Part shown: positions 1 through 12,372 of the stretch, piece after piece
How positions within the stretch are numbered: the first letter of the stretch is position 1
Layout of the letters: each line of letters begins with the position of its first letter
From: Hymenopus coronatus
Taxonomy: Eukaryota > Arthropoda > Insecta > Mantodea > Hymenopodidae
DNA: 64,000 nucleotides
Assembly: GCA_030762935.1 (NCBI GenBank)
Contig: CM060883.1
Location: 97,042,001 to 97,106,000 of the forward strand
Direction of reading: 5' to 3'
Position numbers and translations under genes: made by a program
The notes under the pieces: generated by a model
Seen by the model: the letters and a program-made list of their open reading frames with translations, nothing else
What the model was told of the DNA's origin: nothing
Database searches by the model: none

Positions 1-110
1 TCGGCTGATTGAGATTGTGTATCATAATTACTAACAGTGAATCTTGTTCCGTTGCACAGTTTCGGCTGATTGTAGTTGCGTAGCATTATTATTAACTGCA
101 AGTCTTGTTT

Positions 111-120
111 CCCCACACAG
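111..120. repeat. CCCCACACAG marker monomer boundary, first occurrence
   Basis: The usual TCCTTGCACAG end is altered to TCCCCACACAG. The same altered end is at 4727, 9591 and 18788, i.e. once each in P, Q, the shortened third copy and the 9197-bp duplication. It is absent from the second 2.1-kb copy, where two monomers were lost. Confidence 0.85.
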
Positions 121-766
121 TTTCGGTTGATTGAGATTGCGAAGCATAATCATTAACAGCGAGTCTTGTTCCGTTGCACAGTTTCGGCTGATTGAGTTTG
201 CGTAGCATAATTATTAACAGCGAGTCTTTTATCCTTGCACAGTTTCGGCTGATTGAGATTGTGTATCATAATTATTAACAGCGAGACTTGTTGCAAATTT
301 TCGGTTGATTGAGATTGTGTAGCATAATTATTAACAGCGAGTCTTGTTGCACAGCTTCGGCTGATTGAGATTGTGTAGCATAATTATTAACAGCGAGCCT
401 TGTTCCGTTTCACAGTTTCGGCTGATTGAGATTGTGTATCATAATTATTAAGAGCGAGGTTTATTCCTTGCACAGTTTCGGCTGATTGAGGTTGTGTATC
501 ATAATTATTAACAGCGAGTCTTGTTCCGTTGCACAGTCTCGGCTGATTGAGGTTGCGTAGCATAATTATTAACAGCGAGTCTTGTTTCCTTGCACAGTTT
601 CGGCTGATTGAAATTGTGTAGCATAATTATTAACAGCAGGTCTTGTTCCGTTGCACAGTTTCGTTTGATTGAGATTGCTTAGCCTAACTATTAACAGCGA
701 GTCTTGTTCCGTTGCACATTTTCGGCTGATTGAGATTGTGTGTCATAATTATTAACAGCGAGTCTT

Positions 767-792
767 GTTGCATAGTTTTTGTTGCATAGTTT
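767..792 (+). repeat. 14-bp internal duplication in one monomer
   Basis: GTTGCATAGTTT occurs twice, at 767-778 and 781-792, separated by TT, so this monomer boundary is lengthened by a local slip. The same oddity lies 4616 bp downstream at 5383-5408, so it predates the P/Q duplication. It is missing from the related segments at about 31.2 and 36.8 kb. Confidence 0.85.
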
Positions 793-2854
793 CGGCTGAT
801 TGAGATTGTGTAGCGTAATTATGAAGCGCGAGTCTTGTTCCGTTGCACAGTTTCGGCTGATTGAGATTGTGTATCATAATTATTAACAGCGAGTCTTGTT
901 CCGTTGCACAATTTTCGCCAGATTGAGATTGTGTAGCATAATAATTCACAGCGAGTTTTCATCCTTGCACAGTTTCGGCTGATTGAGATTGTGTATCATA
1001 ATTACTAACAGCGAATCTTGTTCCGTTGCACAGTTTCGGCTGATTGAGGTTGCGTAGCATAATTATTAACTGCGAGTCTTGTTTCCTTGCACAGTTTCGG
1101 TTGAGTGAGATAGCGTAGCATAATCATTAACAGCGAGTCTTGTTCCGTTGCACAGTTTCGGCTGATTGAGTTTGCGTAGCATAATTATTAACAGCGAGTC
1201 TTGTTCCGTTGCACAGTTTCGGCTGATTGAGTTTGCGTAGCATAATTATTAACAGCGAGTCTTTTACCCTTGCACAGTTTCGGCTGATTGAGATTGTGTA
1301 TCATAATTATTAACAGCGAGTCTTGTTGCACAGTTTCGGCTGATTGAGATTGTGTAGCATAATTATTAACAGCGAGTCTTGTTGCACAGTTTCGGCTGAT
1401 TGAGACTGTGTAGCCTGATTATTAACAGCGAGTCTTGGTGCACAGTTTCGGCAGATTGACGTTGTGTAGCATAACTATTAACAGCGAGTCTTGTTCCGTT
1501 GCACAGTTTCGGCTGATTGAGATTGTGTAGCATAATTATTAACAGCGAGTCTTGTTGCATAGTTTCGGCTGATTGAGATTGTGTAGCATAATTATTAACA
1601 GCGAGTCTTGTTTCGTTGCACAGCTTCGCCTGATTGAGATTGTGTAGCATAATTATAAACGGCGAGCCTTGTTTCCTTGCACAGTTATGGCTGATTGAGA
1701 TTGTGTATCATAATTATTAACAGCGAGTCTTTTTGCACAGTTTCGGCTGATTGAGGTTGTGTAGCATCATTATTAACTGCGAGTCTTGTTGCACAGTTTC
1801 GGCTAATTGAGATTGTGTAGCATAATTATTAACAGCGAGTCTTGTTGCACAGTTCGGACTGATTGAGATTGCGTAGCATAATTATTAACAGCGAATCTTG
1901 TTGCACAGTTTCGGCTGATTGAGATTGCGTAGCATAATTATTAACAGCGAGTCTTGTTTCCTTGCACAGTTACGGCTGATTGAGATTGTGTATCATAATT
2001 ATTAACAGCGAGTCTTGTTGCACAGTTTCGGCTGATTGAGATTGTGTAACATAATTATTAACACCGAGTCTTGTTGCACAGTTTCTGCTGATTGAGACTG
2101 TGTAGCATGATTATTAACAGCGAGTCTTGTTGCACAGTTTCGCCTAAGTGAGATTGTGTAGCATAATTATTAACAGCGAGTTTTGTTCCGTTGCACAGTT
2201 TCGGCTGATTGACTTTGTGTAGCATAATTATTAACAGCGAGTCTTGTTCCGATGCACAGTTTCGGCTGATTGAGATTGTGTAGCATAATTATTAACAGCG
2301 AGTCTTGTTGCATAGTTTCGGCTGATTGAGATTGTGTGGCATAATTATTAACAGCGTGTCTTGTTCCGTTGCACAGTTTCGGCTGATTGAGATTGTGTAG
2401 CATAATTATTAAAAGCGAGTCTTGTTCCGTTGCACAGCTTCGGCTGATTGAGATTGTGTAGCATAATTATTATCAGCGAGTCTTGTTTCCTTGCACAGTT
2501 TTGGCTGATTGAGATTTTGTATCATAATTATTAACAGCGAGTCTTTTTGCACAGTTTCGGCTGATTGAGGTTGTGTAGCATAATTATTTACAGCGAGACT
2601 TGTTGCACAGTTTCGGCTGATTGAGATTGTGTATCATAATCATTAACAGCGATTCTTGTTCCTTTGCACTGTTTCGGCTGATTGAGATTGCGTAGCATAA
2701 TTATTAACAGCGAGTCTTGTTCCGTTGCACAGTTTCGGCTGATTGAGATTGTATAGCATAATTATTAACAGCGAGTCGTGTTCTGTTGCACAGATTCGGC
2801 TGATTGAGATTGCGTAGCATAATTATTAACACCGAGTCTTGTTCCGTTGCACAG

Positions 2855-2915
2855 TTTCGGCTGATTGAGATTGTGTAGCATAATTATTAACAGCGAGTCT
2901 TGTTCCGTTGCACAG
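2855..2915 (+). repeat. Representative 61-bp monomer (long class)
   Basis: This unit matches the majority base at essentially every position. The long class carries an extra 5 bp between CTTGTT and GCACAG, mostly CCGTT (CTTGTTCCGTTGCACAG) or the TCCTT version (CTTGTTTCCTTGCACAG). Recurrent variable sites are GTAGC/GTATC, TTGTG/TTGCG, AGCGAG/AGTGAG and TTTCGG/TTTTGG. The minus-strand reading has two stop-free frames and one frame closed by TAA. Confidence 0.95.
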
Positions 2916-5382
2916 CTTCTGGTGATTGAGATTGTGTAGCATAATAATTAACAGCGAGTCTTGTTTCCTTGCACAGTTTTGGCTAATTGAGATTGTGTAT
3001 CATAATTATTAACAGCGAGTCTTTTTGCACAGTTTCGGCTGATTGAGGTTGTGTAGCATAATTATTAACTGCGAGTCTTGTTGCACAGTTTCGGCTGATT
3101 TAGATTGTGTAGCATAATTATTAACAGCGAATATTGTTGCACAGTTTGGACTGATTGAGATTGCGTAGCATAATTATTAACAGCGAGACTTGTTGCACAG
3201 TTTCGGCTGATTGAGATTGTGTAGCATCATTATTAACAGCGATTCTTGTTTCCTTGCACAGTGTCGGCTGATTGAGATTGTGTATTATAATTATTAACAG
3301 CGAGTCTTGTTGCACAGTATCGGCTGAATGAGATTGTGTAGCATAATTATTAATAGCGAGTCTTGTTGCACAGTTTCGGCTGATTGAGATTGTGTAACAT
3401 AAAGATTAACAGCGAGTTTTGTTCCTTGCACATTTTCGGCTAATTGAGATTGTGAATCATAATTATTAACAGCGAGGTTTGTTCCTTGCACAGTTTCTGC
3501 TGATTGAGATAGTGTAGCATAATTATTAACAGCGAGTCTTGTTGCACAGTTTCGTCTGATTGAGATTGCGTAGCATAATAATTAACAGAGAGTCTTGTTT
3601 CCTTGCACAGTTTCGGCTGATTGAGATTGTGTATCATAATTATTAACAGCGAGTCTTGTTGCACAGTTTCGGCTGATTGAGATTGTGTACCATAGTTATT
3701 AACAGCGAGTCTTGTTGCACAGTTTCGGCTGATTGAGACTGTGTAGCATGATTATTAACAGTGAGTCTTGTTGCACAGTTTCGCCTGATTGAGATTGTGT
3801 ATCATAATTATTAACAGTGAGTCTTGTTCCGTTGCACAGTTTCGGCTGATTGAGATTGCGTATCATAATTATTAACAGCGAGTCTTGTTTCCTTGCAGAA
3901 TTTCGTCTGATTGAAATTGTGTAGCATAAATATTAACAGCGAGTCTTGTTTCCTTGCACAATTTCGGCTGATTGAGATTGTGTAGCATACTTATTAACAG
4001 CGAGTGTTGTTCCGTTGCACAGATTCGGCAGATTGAATTTGTGTAGCATAATTATTAACAGCGAGTCTTGTTCCATTGCACAGTTTCGGCTGATTGAGAT
4101 TGTGTACCATAATTATTAACAGCGAGTCTTGTTGCATAGTTTCGGCTGATTGAGATTGCGTAGCATTATTAACAGCGAGTCTTGTTCCGTTGCACAGTTT
4201 CGGCTGATTGAGATTGTGTAGCATAATTATTAATAGCGAGTCTTTTTCCGTTGCACAGTTTCGGCTGATTGAGATTGGGTATCATAATTATTAACAGCGA
4301 GTCTTGTTCCGTTGCACAGTTTCGGCTGATTGAGATTGCGTTGCATAATCATTAACAGCGAGTCCTGTTTCCTTGCACAATTTCGGCTGATTGAGATTGT
4401 GTAGCATAGTTATTAACAGCGAGTCTTGTTCCGTTGCACAGTTTCGGCTGATTGAGATTGCTTAGCATAATTATTAATAGCGAGTCTTGTTGCACAGTTT
4501 CGGATGATTGAGATTGTGTAGCATAATTATTAACAGCGAGTCCTGTTGCACAGTTTCGGCTGATTGAAATTGTGTAGCATAATTATTAACAGCGAGTCTT
4601 GTTCCGTTGCACAGTTTCGGCTGATTGAGATTGTGTATCATAATTACTAACAGTGAATCTTGTTCCGTTGCACAGTTTCGGCTGATTGTAGTTGCGTAGC
4701 ATTATTATTAACTGCAAGTCTTGTTTCCCCACACAGTTTCGGTTGATTGAGATTGCGAAGCATAATCATTAACAGCGAGTCTTGTTCCGTTGCACAGTTT
4801 CGGCTGATTAAGTTTGCGTAGCATAATTATTAACAGCGAGTCTTTTATCCTTGCACAGTTTCGGCTGATTGAGATTGTGTATCATAATTATTAACAGCGA
4901 GACTTGTTGCAAATTTTCGGTTGATTGAGATTGTGTAGCATAATTATTAACAGCGAGTCTTGTTGCACAGCTTCGGCTGATTGAGATTGTGTAGCATAAT
5001 TATTAACAGCGAGCCTTGTTCCGTTTCACAGTTTCGGCTGATTGAGATTGTGTATCATAATTATTAAGAGCGAGGTTTATTCCTTGCACAGTTTCGGCTG
5101 ATTGAGGTTGTGTATCATAATTATTAACAGCGAGTCTTGTTCCGTTGCACAGTCTCGGCTGATTGAGGTTGCGTAGCATAATTATTAACAGCGAGTCTTG
5201 TTTCCTTGCACAGTTTCGGCTGATTGAAATTGTGTAGCATAATTATTAACAGCAGGTCTTGTTCCGTTGCACAGTTTCGTTTGATTGAGATTGCTTAGCC
5301 TAACTATTAACAGCGAGTCTTGTTCCGTTGCACATTTTCGGCTGATTGAGATTGTGTGTCATAATTATTAACAGCGAGTCTT

Positions 5383-5408
5383 GTTGCATAGTTTTTGTTG
5401 CATAGTTT
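5383..5408 (+). repeat. 14-bp internal duplication, copy in Q
   Basis: Exact counterpart of the duplicated GTTGCATAGTTT boundary at 767-792, at the expected 4616-bp offset. It serves as a register marker for the P/Q higher-order repeat. Confidence 0.85.
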
Positions 5409-5949
5409 CGGCTGATTGAGATTGTGTAGCGTAATTATGAAGCGCGAGTCTTGTTCCGTTGCACAGTTTCGGCTGATTGAGATTGTGTATCATAATTATT
5501 AACAGCGAGTCTTGTTCCGTTGCACAATTTTCGCCAGATTGAGATTGTGTAGCATAATAATTCACAGCGAGTTTTCATCCTTGCACAGTTTCGGCTGATT
5601 GAGATTGTGTATCATAATTACTAACAGCGAATCTTGTTCCGTTGCACAGTTTCGGCTGATTGAGGTTGCGTAGCATAATTATTAACTGCGAGTCTTGTTT
5701 CCTTGCACAGTTTCGGTTGAGTGAGATAGCGTAGCATAATCATTAACAGCGAGTCTTGTTCCGTTGCACAGTTTCGGCTGATTGAGTTTGCGTAGCATAA
5801 TTATTAACAGCGAGTCTTGTTCCGTTGCACAGTTTCGGCTGATTGAGTTTGCGTAGCATAATTATTAACAGCGAGTCTTTTACCCTTGCACAGTTTCGGC
5901 TGATTGAGATTGTGTATCATAATTATTAACAGCGAGTCTTGTTGCACAG

Positions 5950-6005
5950 TTTCGGCTGATTGAGATTGTGTAGCATAATTATTAACAGCGAGTCTTGTTG
6001 CACAG
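5950..6005 (+). repeat. Representative 56-bp monomer (short class)
   Basis: Identical in plan to the 61-bp unit, but CTTGTT runs directly into GCACAG, so the unit is exactly 5 bp shorter. In the long form the 5 bp lie between two GTT triplets (GTTCCGTT), so slippage between them would create the short form. Short and long units are interspersed without a fixed alternation. Confidence 0.95.
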
Positions 6006-6068
6006 TTTCGGCTGATTGAGACTGTGTAGCCTGATTATTAACAGCGAGTCTTGGTGCACAGTTTCGGC

Positions 6069-6373
6069 TGATTGAGAATGTGTAACATAATTATTAACAG
6101 TGAGTCTTGTTCAGTTGCACAGTTTCGGCTGATTGAGATTGCGTGGCATAAATAATAACAGTGAGTCTTGTTCTGTTGCACAGTTTCGGCTGATTGAGAT
6201 TGCTTATCATAATTATTAACAACGAGTCTTGTTTCCTTGCACAATTTCGGCTGATTGAGATTGTGTAGCATAATTATTAACAGCGAGACTTATTTCCTTG
6301 CACAATTTCGGCTGATTGAGATTGTGTAGCATACTTATTAACAGCGAGTGTTGTTCCGTTGCACAGTTTCGGC
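6069..6373. repeat. Five-monomer block (305 bp) present in Q, absent from P
   Basis: P joins TGCACAGTTTCGGC directly to AGATTGACG at about 1452/1453. Q has 305 bp between the same two points, which is exactly five 61-bp units. The P junction lies in the shared GCACAGTTTCGGC stretch, as expected for recombination between homologous parts of two monomers. Related blocks recur at about 9950, 11960, 19140, 21150, 26500 and 37420, so P has most likely lost it. Confidence 0.8.
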
Positions 6374-8230
6374 AGATTGACGTTGTGTAGCATTACTATT
6401 AACAGCGAGTCTTGTTCCGTTGCACAGTTTCGGCTGATTGAGATTGTGTAGCATAATTATTAACAGCGAGTCCTGTTGCATAGTTTCGGCTGATTGAGAT
6501 TGTGTAGCATAATTATTAACAGCGAGTCTTGTTCCGTTGCACAGTTTCGGCTGATTGAGATTGTGTATCATAATTATTAACAGAGAATCTTGTTTCGTTG
6601 CACAGCTTCGCCTGATTGAGATTGTGTAGCATAATTATAAACGGCGAGCCTTGTTTCCTTGCACAGTTATGGCTGATTGAGTTTGTGTATCATAATTATT
6701 AACAGCGAGTCTTTTTGCACAGTTTCGGCTGATTGAGGTTGTGTAGCATCATTATTAACTGCGAGTCTTGTTGCACAGTTTCGGCTAATTGAGATTGTGT
6801 AGCATAATTATTAACAGCGAAACTTGTTGCACAGTTTCGGCTGATTGAGATTGCGTAGCATAATTATTAATAGCGAGTCTTGTTTCCTTGCACAGTTACG
6901 GCTGATTGAGATTGTGTATCATAATTATTAACAGCGAGTCTTGTTGCACAGTTTCGGCTGATTGAGATTGTGTAACATAATTATTAACACCGAGTCTTGT
7001 TGCACAGTTTCTGCTGATTGAGACTGTGTAGCATGATTATTAACAGCGAGTCTTGTTGCACAGTTTCGCCTAAGTGAGATTGTGTAGCATAATTATTAAA
7101 AGCGAGTTTTGTTCCGTTGCACAGTTTCGGCTGATTGACTTTGTGTAGCATAATTATTAACAGCGAGTCTTGTTCCGATGCACAGTTTCGGCTGATTGAG
7201 ATTGTGTAGCATAATTATTAACAGCGAGTCTTGTTGCATAGTTTCGGCTGATTGAGATTGTGTAGCATAATTATTAACAGCGTGTCTTGTTCCGTTGCAT
7301 AGTTTCGGCTGATTGAGATTGTGTAGCATAATTATTAAAAGCGAGTCTTGTTCCGTTGCACAGCTTCGGCTGATTGAGATTGTGTAGCATAATTATTAAC
7401 AGCGAGTCTTGTTTCCTTGCACAGTTTTGGCTGATTGAGATTGTGTATCATAATTATTAACAGCAGGTCTTTTTGCACAGTTTCGGCTGATTGAGGTTGT
7501 GTAGCATAATTATTTACAGCGAGACTTGTTGCACAGTTTCGGCTGATTGAGATTGTGTATCATAATCATTAACAGCGATTCTTGTTCCTTTGCACAGTTT
7601 CGGCTGATTGAGATGGCGTAGCATAATTATTAACAGCGAGTCTTGTTCCGTTGCACAGTTTCGGCTGATTGAGATTGTATAGCATAATTATTAACAGCGA
7701 GTCTTGTTCTGTTGCACAGATTCGGCTGATTGAGATTGCGTAGCATAATTATTAACACCGAGTCTTGTTCCGTTGCACAGTTTCGGCTGATTGAGATTGT
7801 GTAGCATAATTATTAACAGCGAGTCTTGTTCCGTTGCACAGTTTCTGCTGATTGAGATTGTGTAGCATAATAATTAACAGCGAGTCTTGTTTCCTTGCAC
7901 AGTTTTGGCTAATTGAGATTGTGTATCATAATTATTAACAGCGAGTCTTTTTGCACAGTATCGGCTGATTGAGGTTGTGTAGCATAATTATTAACTGCGA
8001 GTCTTGTTGCACAGTTTCGGCTGATTTAGATTGTGTAGCATAATTATTAACAGCGAATATTGTTGCACAGTTTGGACTGATTGAGATTGCGTAGCATAAT
8101 TATTAACAGCGAGACATGTTGCACAGTTTCGGCTGATTGAGATTGTGTAGCATCATTATTAACAGCGATTCTTGTTTCCTTGCACAGTGTCGGCTGATTG
8201 AGATTGTGTATTATAATTATTAACAGCGAG

Positions 8231-10360
8231 TCTTGTTGCACAGTATCGGCTGAATGAGATTGTGTAGCATAATTATTAATAGCGAGTCTTGTTGCACAGT
8301 TTCGGCTGATTGAGATTGTGTAACATAAAGATTAACAGCGAGTTTTGTTCCTTGCACAGTTTCGGCTAATTGAGATTGTGAATCATAATTATTAACAGCG
8401 AGGTTTGTTCCTTGCACAGTTTCTGCTGATTGAGATAGTGTAGCATAATTATTAACAGCGAGTCTTGTTGCACAGTTTCGTCTGATTGAGATTGCTTAGC
8501 ATAATAATTAACAGCGAGTCTTGTTTCCTTGCACAGTTTCGGCTGATTGAGATTGTGTATCATAATTATTAACAGCGAGTCTTGTTGCACAGTTTCGGCT
8601 GATTGAGATTGTGTACCATAGTTATTAACAGCGAGTCTTGTTGCACAGTTTCGGCTGATTGAGACTGTGTAGCATGATTATTAACAGTGAGTCTTGTTGC
8701 ACAGTTTCCCCTGATTGAGATTGTGTATCATAATTATTAACAGTGAGTCTTGTTCCGTTGCACAGTTTCGGCTGATTGAGATTGCGTATCATAATTATTA
8801 ACAGCGAGTCTTGTTTCCTTGCACAATTTCGGCTGATTGAGATTGTGTAGCATACTTATTAACAGCGAGTGTTGTTCGTTGCACAGTTTCGGCAGATTGA
8901 ATCTGTGCAGCATAATTATTAACAGCGAGTCTTGTTCCGTTGCACAGTTTCGGCTGATTGGGATTGTGTACCATAATTATTAACAGCGAGTCTTGTTGCA
9001 TAGTTTCGGCTGATTGAGTTTGCGTAGCATTATTAACAGCGAGTCTTGTTCCGTTGCACAGTTTCGGCTGATTGAGATTGTGTAGCATAATTATTAACAG
9101 CGAGTCTTTTTCCGTTGCACAGTTTCGGCTGATTGAGATTGGGTATCATAATTATTAACAGCGAGTCTTGTTCCGTTGCACAGTTTCGGCTGATTGAGAT
9201 TGCGTTGCATAATCATTAACAGCAAGTCCTGTTTCCTTGCACAATTTCGGCTGATTGAGATTGTGTAGCATAGTTATTAACAGCGAGTCTTGTTCCGTTG
9301 CACAGTTTCGGCTGATTGAGATTGCTTAGCATAATTATTAATAGCGAGTCTTGTTGCACAGTTTCGGATGATTGAGATTGTGTAGCATAATTATTAACAG
9401 CGAGTCCTGTTGCGCAGTTTCGGCTGATTGAGATTGTGTAGCATAATTATTAACAGCGAGTCTTGTTCCGTTGCACAGTTTCGGCTGATTGAGATTGTGT
9501 ATCATAATTACTAACAGTGAATCTTGTTCCGTTGCACAGTTTCGGCTGATTGAGGTTGCGTAGCATTATTATTAACTGCAAGTCTTGTTTCCCCACACAG
9601 TTTCGGTTGATTGAGATTGCGAAGCATAATCATTAACAGCGAGTCTTGTTCCGTTGCACAGTTTCGGCTGATTGAGTTTGCGTAGCATAATTATTAACAG
9701 CGAGTCTTTTATCCTTGCACAGTTTCGGCTGATTGAGATTGTGTATCATAATTATTAACAGCGAGACTTGTTGCACAGTTTCGGTTGATTGAGATTGTGT
9801 ATCATAATTACTAACAGCGAATCTTGTTCCGTTGCACAGTTTCGGCTGATTGAGATTGTGTAGCATAATTATTAACAGCGAGTCTTGTTGCACAGTTTCG
9901 GCTGATGTAGACTGTGTAGCCTGATTATTAACAGCGAGTCTTGGTGCACAGTTTCGGCTGATTGAGATTGTGTAGCATAATTATTAACAGTGAGTCTTGT
10001 TCAGTTGCACAGTTTCGGCTGATTGTGATTGCGTAGCATAAATAATAACAGTGAGTCTTGTTCTGTTGCACAGTTTCGGCTGATTGAGATTGCTTATCAT
10101 AATTATTAACAACGAGTCTTGTTTCCTTGCACAATTTCGGCTGATTGAGGTTGTGTAGCATCATTTTTAACAGCGAGACTTATTTCCTTGCAAAATTTCG
10201 GCTGATTGAGATTGTGTAGCATACTTATTAACAGCGAGTGTTGTTCCGTTGCACAGTTTCGGCAGATTGACGTTGTGTAGCATAACTATTAACAGCGAGT
10301 CTTGTTCCGTTGCACAGTTTCGGCTGATTGAGATTGTGTAGCATAATTATTAACAGCGAG
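8231..10360. repeat. Local 2.1-kb higher-order repeat, first copy
   Basis: The order starting near 8231 (GCACAGTATCGGCTGAATGAG unit, then the TAACATAAAG unit) restarts near 10361 with an offset of 2130 bp. It overlaps the end of Q and the shortened third copy because these levels are nested. Confidence 0.8.
9481..10360. repeat. Shortened third copy of the P/Q order
   Basis: Begins like P and Q (ACTAACAGTGAATC unit, then the CCCCACACAG unit at 9591). Around 9780 it skips about 700 bp of the Q order, going straight to the ACTAACAGCGAATC-type unit and the GTAGCCTG unit, and it continues to about 10360. There the order jumps back to the type seen at 8231. Confidence 0.75.
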
Positions 10361-12372
10361 TCTTGTTGCACAGTATCGGCTGAATGAGATTGTGTAGCAT
10401 AATTATTAATAGCGAGTCTTGTTGCACAGTTTCGGCTGATTGAGATTGTGTAACATAAAGATTAACAGCGAGTTTTGTTCCTTGCACAGTTTCTGCTGAT
10501 TGAGATAGTGTAGCATAATTATTAACAGCGAGTCTTGTTGCACAGTTTCTTCTGATTGAGATTGCGTAGCATAATAATTAACAGCGAGTAATCTTGTTTC
10601 CTTGCACAGTTTCTGCTGATTGAGATTGTGTATCATAATTATTAACAGCGAGTCTTGTTGCACAGTTTCGGCTGATAGAGATTGTGTACCATCGTTATTA
10701 ACAGCGAGTCTTCTTGCACAGTTTCGGCTGATTGAGACTGTGTAGCATGATTATTAACAGTGAGTCTTGTTGCACAGTTTCGCCTGATTGAGATTGTGTA
10801 TCATAATTATTAACAGCGAATCTTGTTCCGTTGCACAGTTTCGGCTGATTGAGATTGCGAATCATAATTATTAACAGCGAGTCTTGTTTCCTTGCAGAAT
10901 TTCGTCTGATTGAGATTGTGTAGCATAAATATTAACAGCGAGTCTTGTTTCCTTGCACAATTTCGGCTGATTGAGATTGTGTAGCATACTTATTAACAGC
11001 GAGTGTTGTTCGTTGCACAGTTTCGGCAGATTGAATCTGTGTAGCATAATTATTAACAGCGAGTCTTGTTCCGTTGCACAGTTTCGGCTGATTGAGATTG
11101 TGTACCATAATTATTAACAGCGAGTCTTGTTGCATAGTTTCGGCTGATTGAGTTTGCGTAGCATTATTAACAGCGAGTCTTGTTCCGTTGCACAGTTTCG
11201 GCTGATTGAGATTGTGTAGCATAATTATTAACAGCGAGTCTTTTTCCGTTGCACAGTTTCGGCTGATTGAGATTGGGTATCATAATTATTAACAGCGAGT
11301 CTTGTTCCGTTGCACAGTTTCGGCTGATTGAGATTGCGTTGCATAATCATTAACAGCGAGTCCTGTTTCCTTGCACAATTTCGGCTGATTGAGATTGTGT
11401 AGCATAGTTATTAACAGCGAGTCTTGTTCCGTTGCACAGTTTCGGCTGATTGAGATTGCTTAGCATAATTATTAATAGCGAGTCTTGTTGCACAGTTTCG
11501 GATGATTGAGATTGTGTAGCATAATTATTAACAGCGAGTCCTGTTGCACAGTTTAGGCTGATTGAGATTGTGTAGCATAATTATTAACAGCCAGTCTTGT
11601 TCCGTTGCACAGTTTCGGCTGATTGAGATTGTGTATCATAATTACTAACAGTGAATCTTGTTCCGTTGCACAGTTTCGGCTGATTGAGTTTGCGTAGCAT
11701 AATTATTAACAGCGAGTCTTTTATCCTTGCACAGTTTCGGCTGATTGAGATTGTGTATCATAATTATTAACAGCGAGACTTGTTGCACAGTTTCGGTTGA
11801 TTGAGATTGTGTATCATAATTACTAACAGAGAATCTTGTTCCGTTGCACAGTTTCGGCTGATTGAGATTGTGTAGCATAATTATTAACAGCTAGTCTTGT
11901 TGCACAGTTTCGGCTGATTGAGACTGTGTAGCCTGATTATTAACAGCGAGTCTTGGTGCACAGTTTCGGCTGATTGAGATTGTGTAGCATAATTATTAAC
12001 AGTGAGTCTTGTTCAGTTGCACAGTTTCGGCTGATTGAGATTGCGTAGCATAAATAATAACAGTGAGTCTTGTTCTGTTGCACAGTTTCGGCTGATTGAG
12101 ATTGCTTATCATAATTATTAACAACGAGTCTTGTTTCCTTGCACAATTTCGGCTGATTGAGGTTGTGTAGCATAATTTTTAACAGCGAGACTTATTTCCT
12201 TGCACAATTTCGGCTGATTGAGATTGTGTAGCATACTTATTAACAGCGAGTGTTGTTCCTTTGCACAGTTTCGGCAGATTGACGTTGTGTAGCATAACTA
12301 TTAACAGCGAGTCTTGTTCCGTTGCACAGTTTCGGCTGATTGAGATTGTGTAGCATAATTATTAACAGCGAG
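10361..12372. repeat. Local 2.1-kb higher-order repeat, second copy (about 2.0 kb)
   Basis: Copy of 8231-10360. Offsets go 2130, 2070 (one 60-bp unit lost), 2073 (AGTAATC, a 3-bp insertion near 10588), 2134 (the GCAGAATTTCGTCTG unit kept here but lost in Q) and 2012 (two units lost, including the CCCCACACAG unit). At about 12373 the two orders diverge. Confidence 0.8.

Larger units (their letters stand above)
1..4616. repeat. Higher-order repeat copy P
   Basis: The monomer order starting at base 1 restarts at 4617 with a constant offset of 4616 bp for at least the first 1.4 kb. Marker monomers confirm the register: the CCCCACACAG-ended unit (111 and 4727) and the unit with the 14-bp internal duplication (767 and 5383). 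The match over this stretch is nearly base for base. P probably begins upstream of the window, because base 1 falls inside a monomer. Confidence 0.9.
4617..9480. repeat. Higher-order repeat copy Q (4864 bp)
   Basis: Second copy of P. The offset changes along the copy: 4616, then +305, +61, -56, -61 and -1, giving 4864 at the end. All but the last are exact multiples of a monomer. The 1-bp change is a GTTCGTTGC unit near 8877 that reads GTTCCGTTGC in P. Copy Q lacks the GCAGAATTTCGTCTG monomer that P carries near 3900. The pattern fits unequal exchange or slippage in monomer register. Confidence 0.9.
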
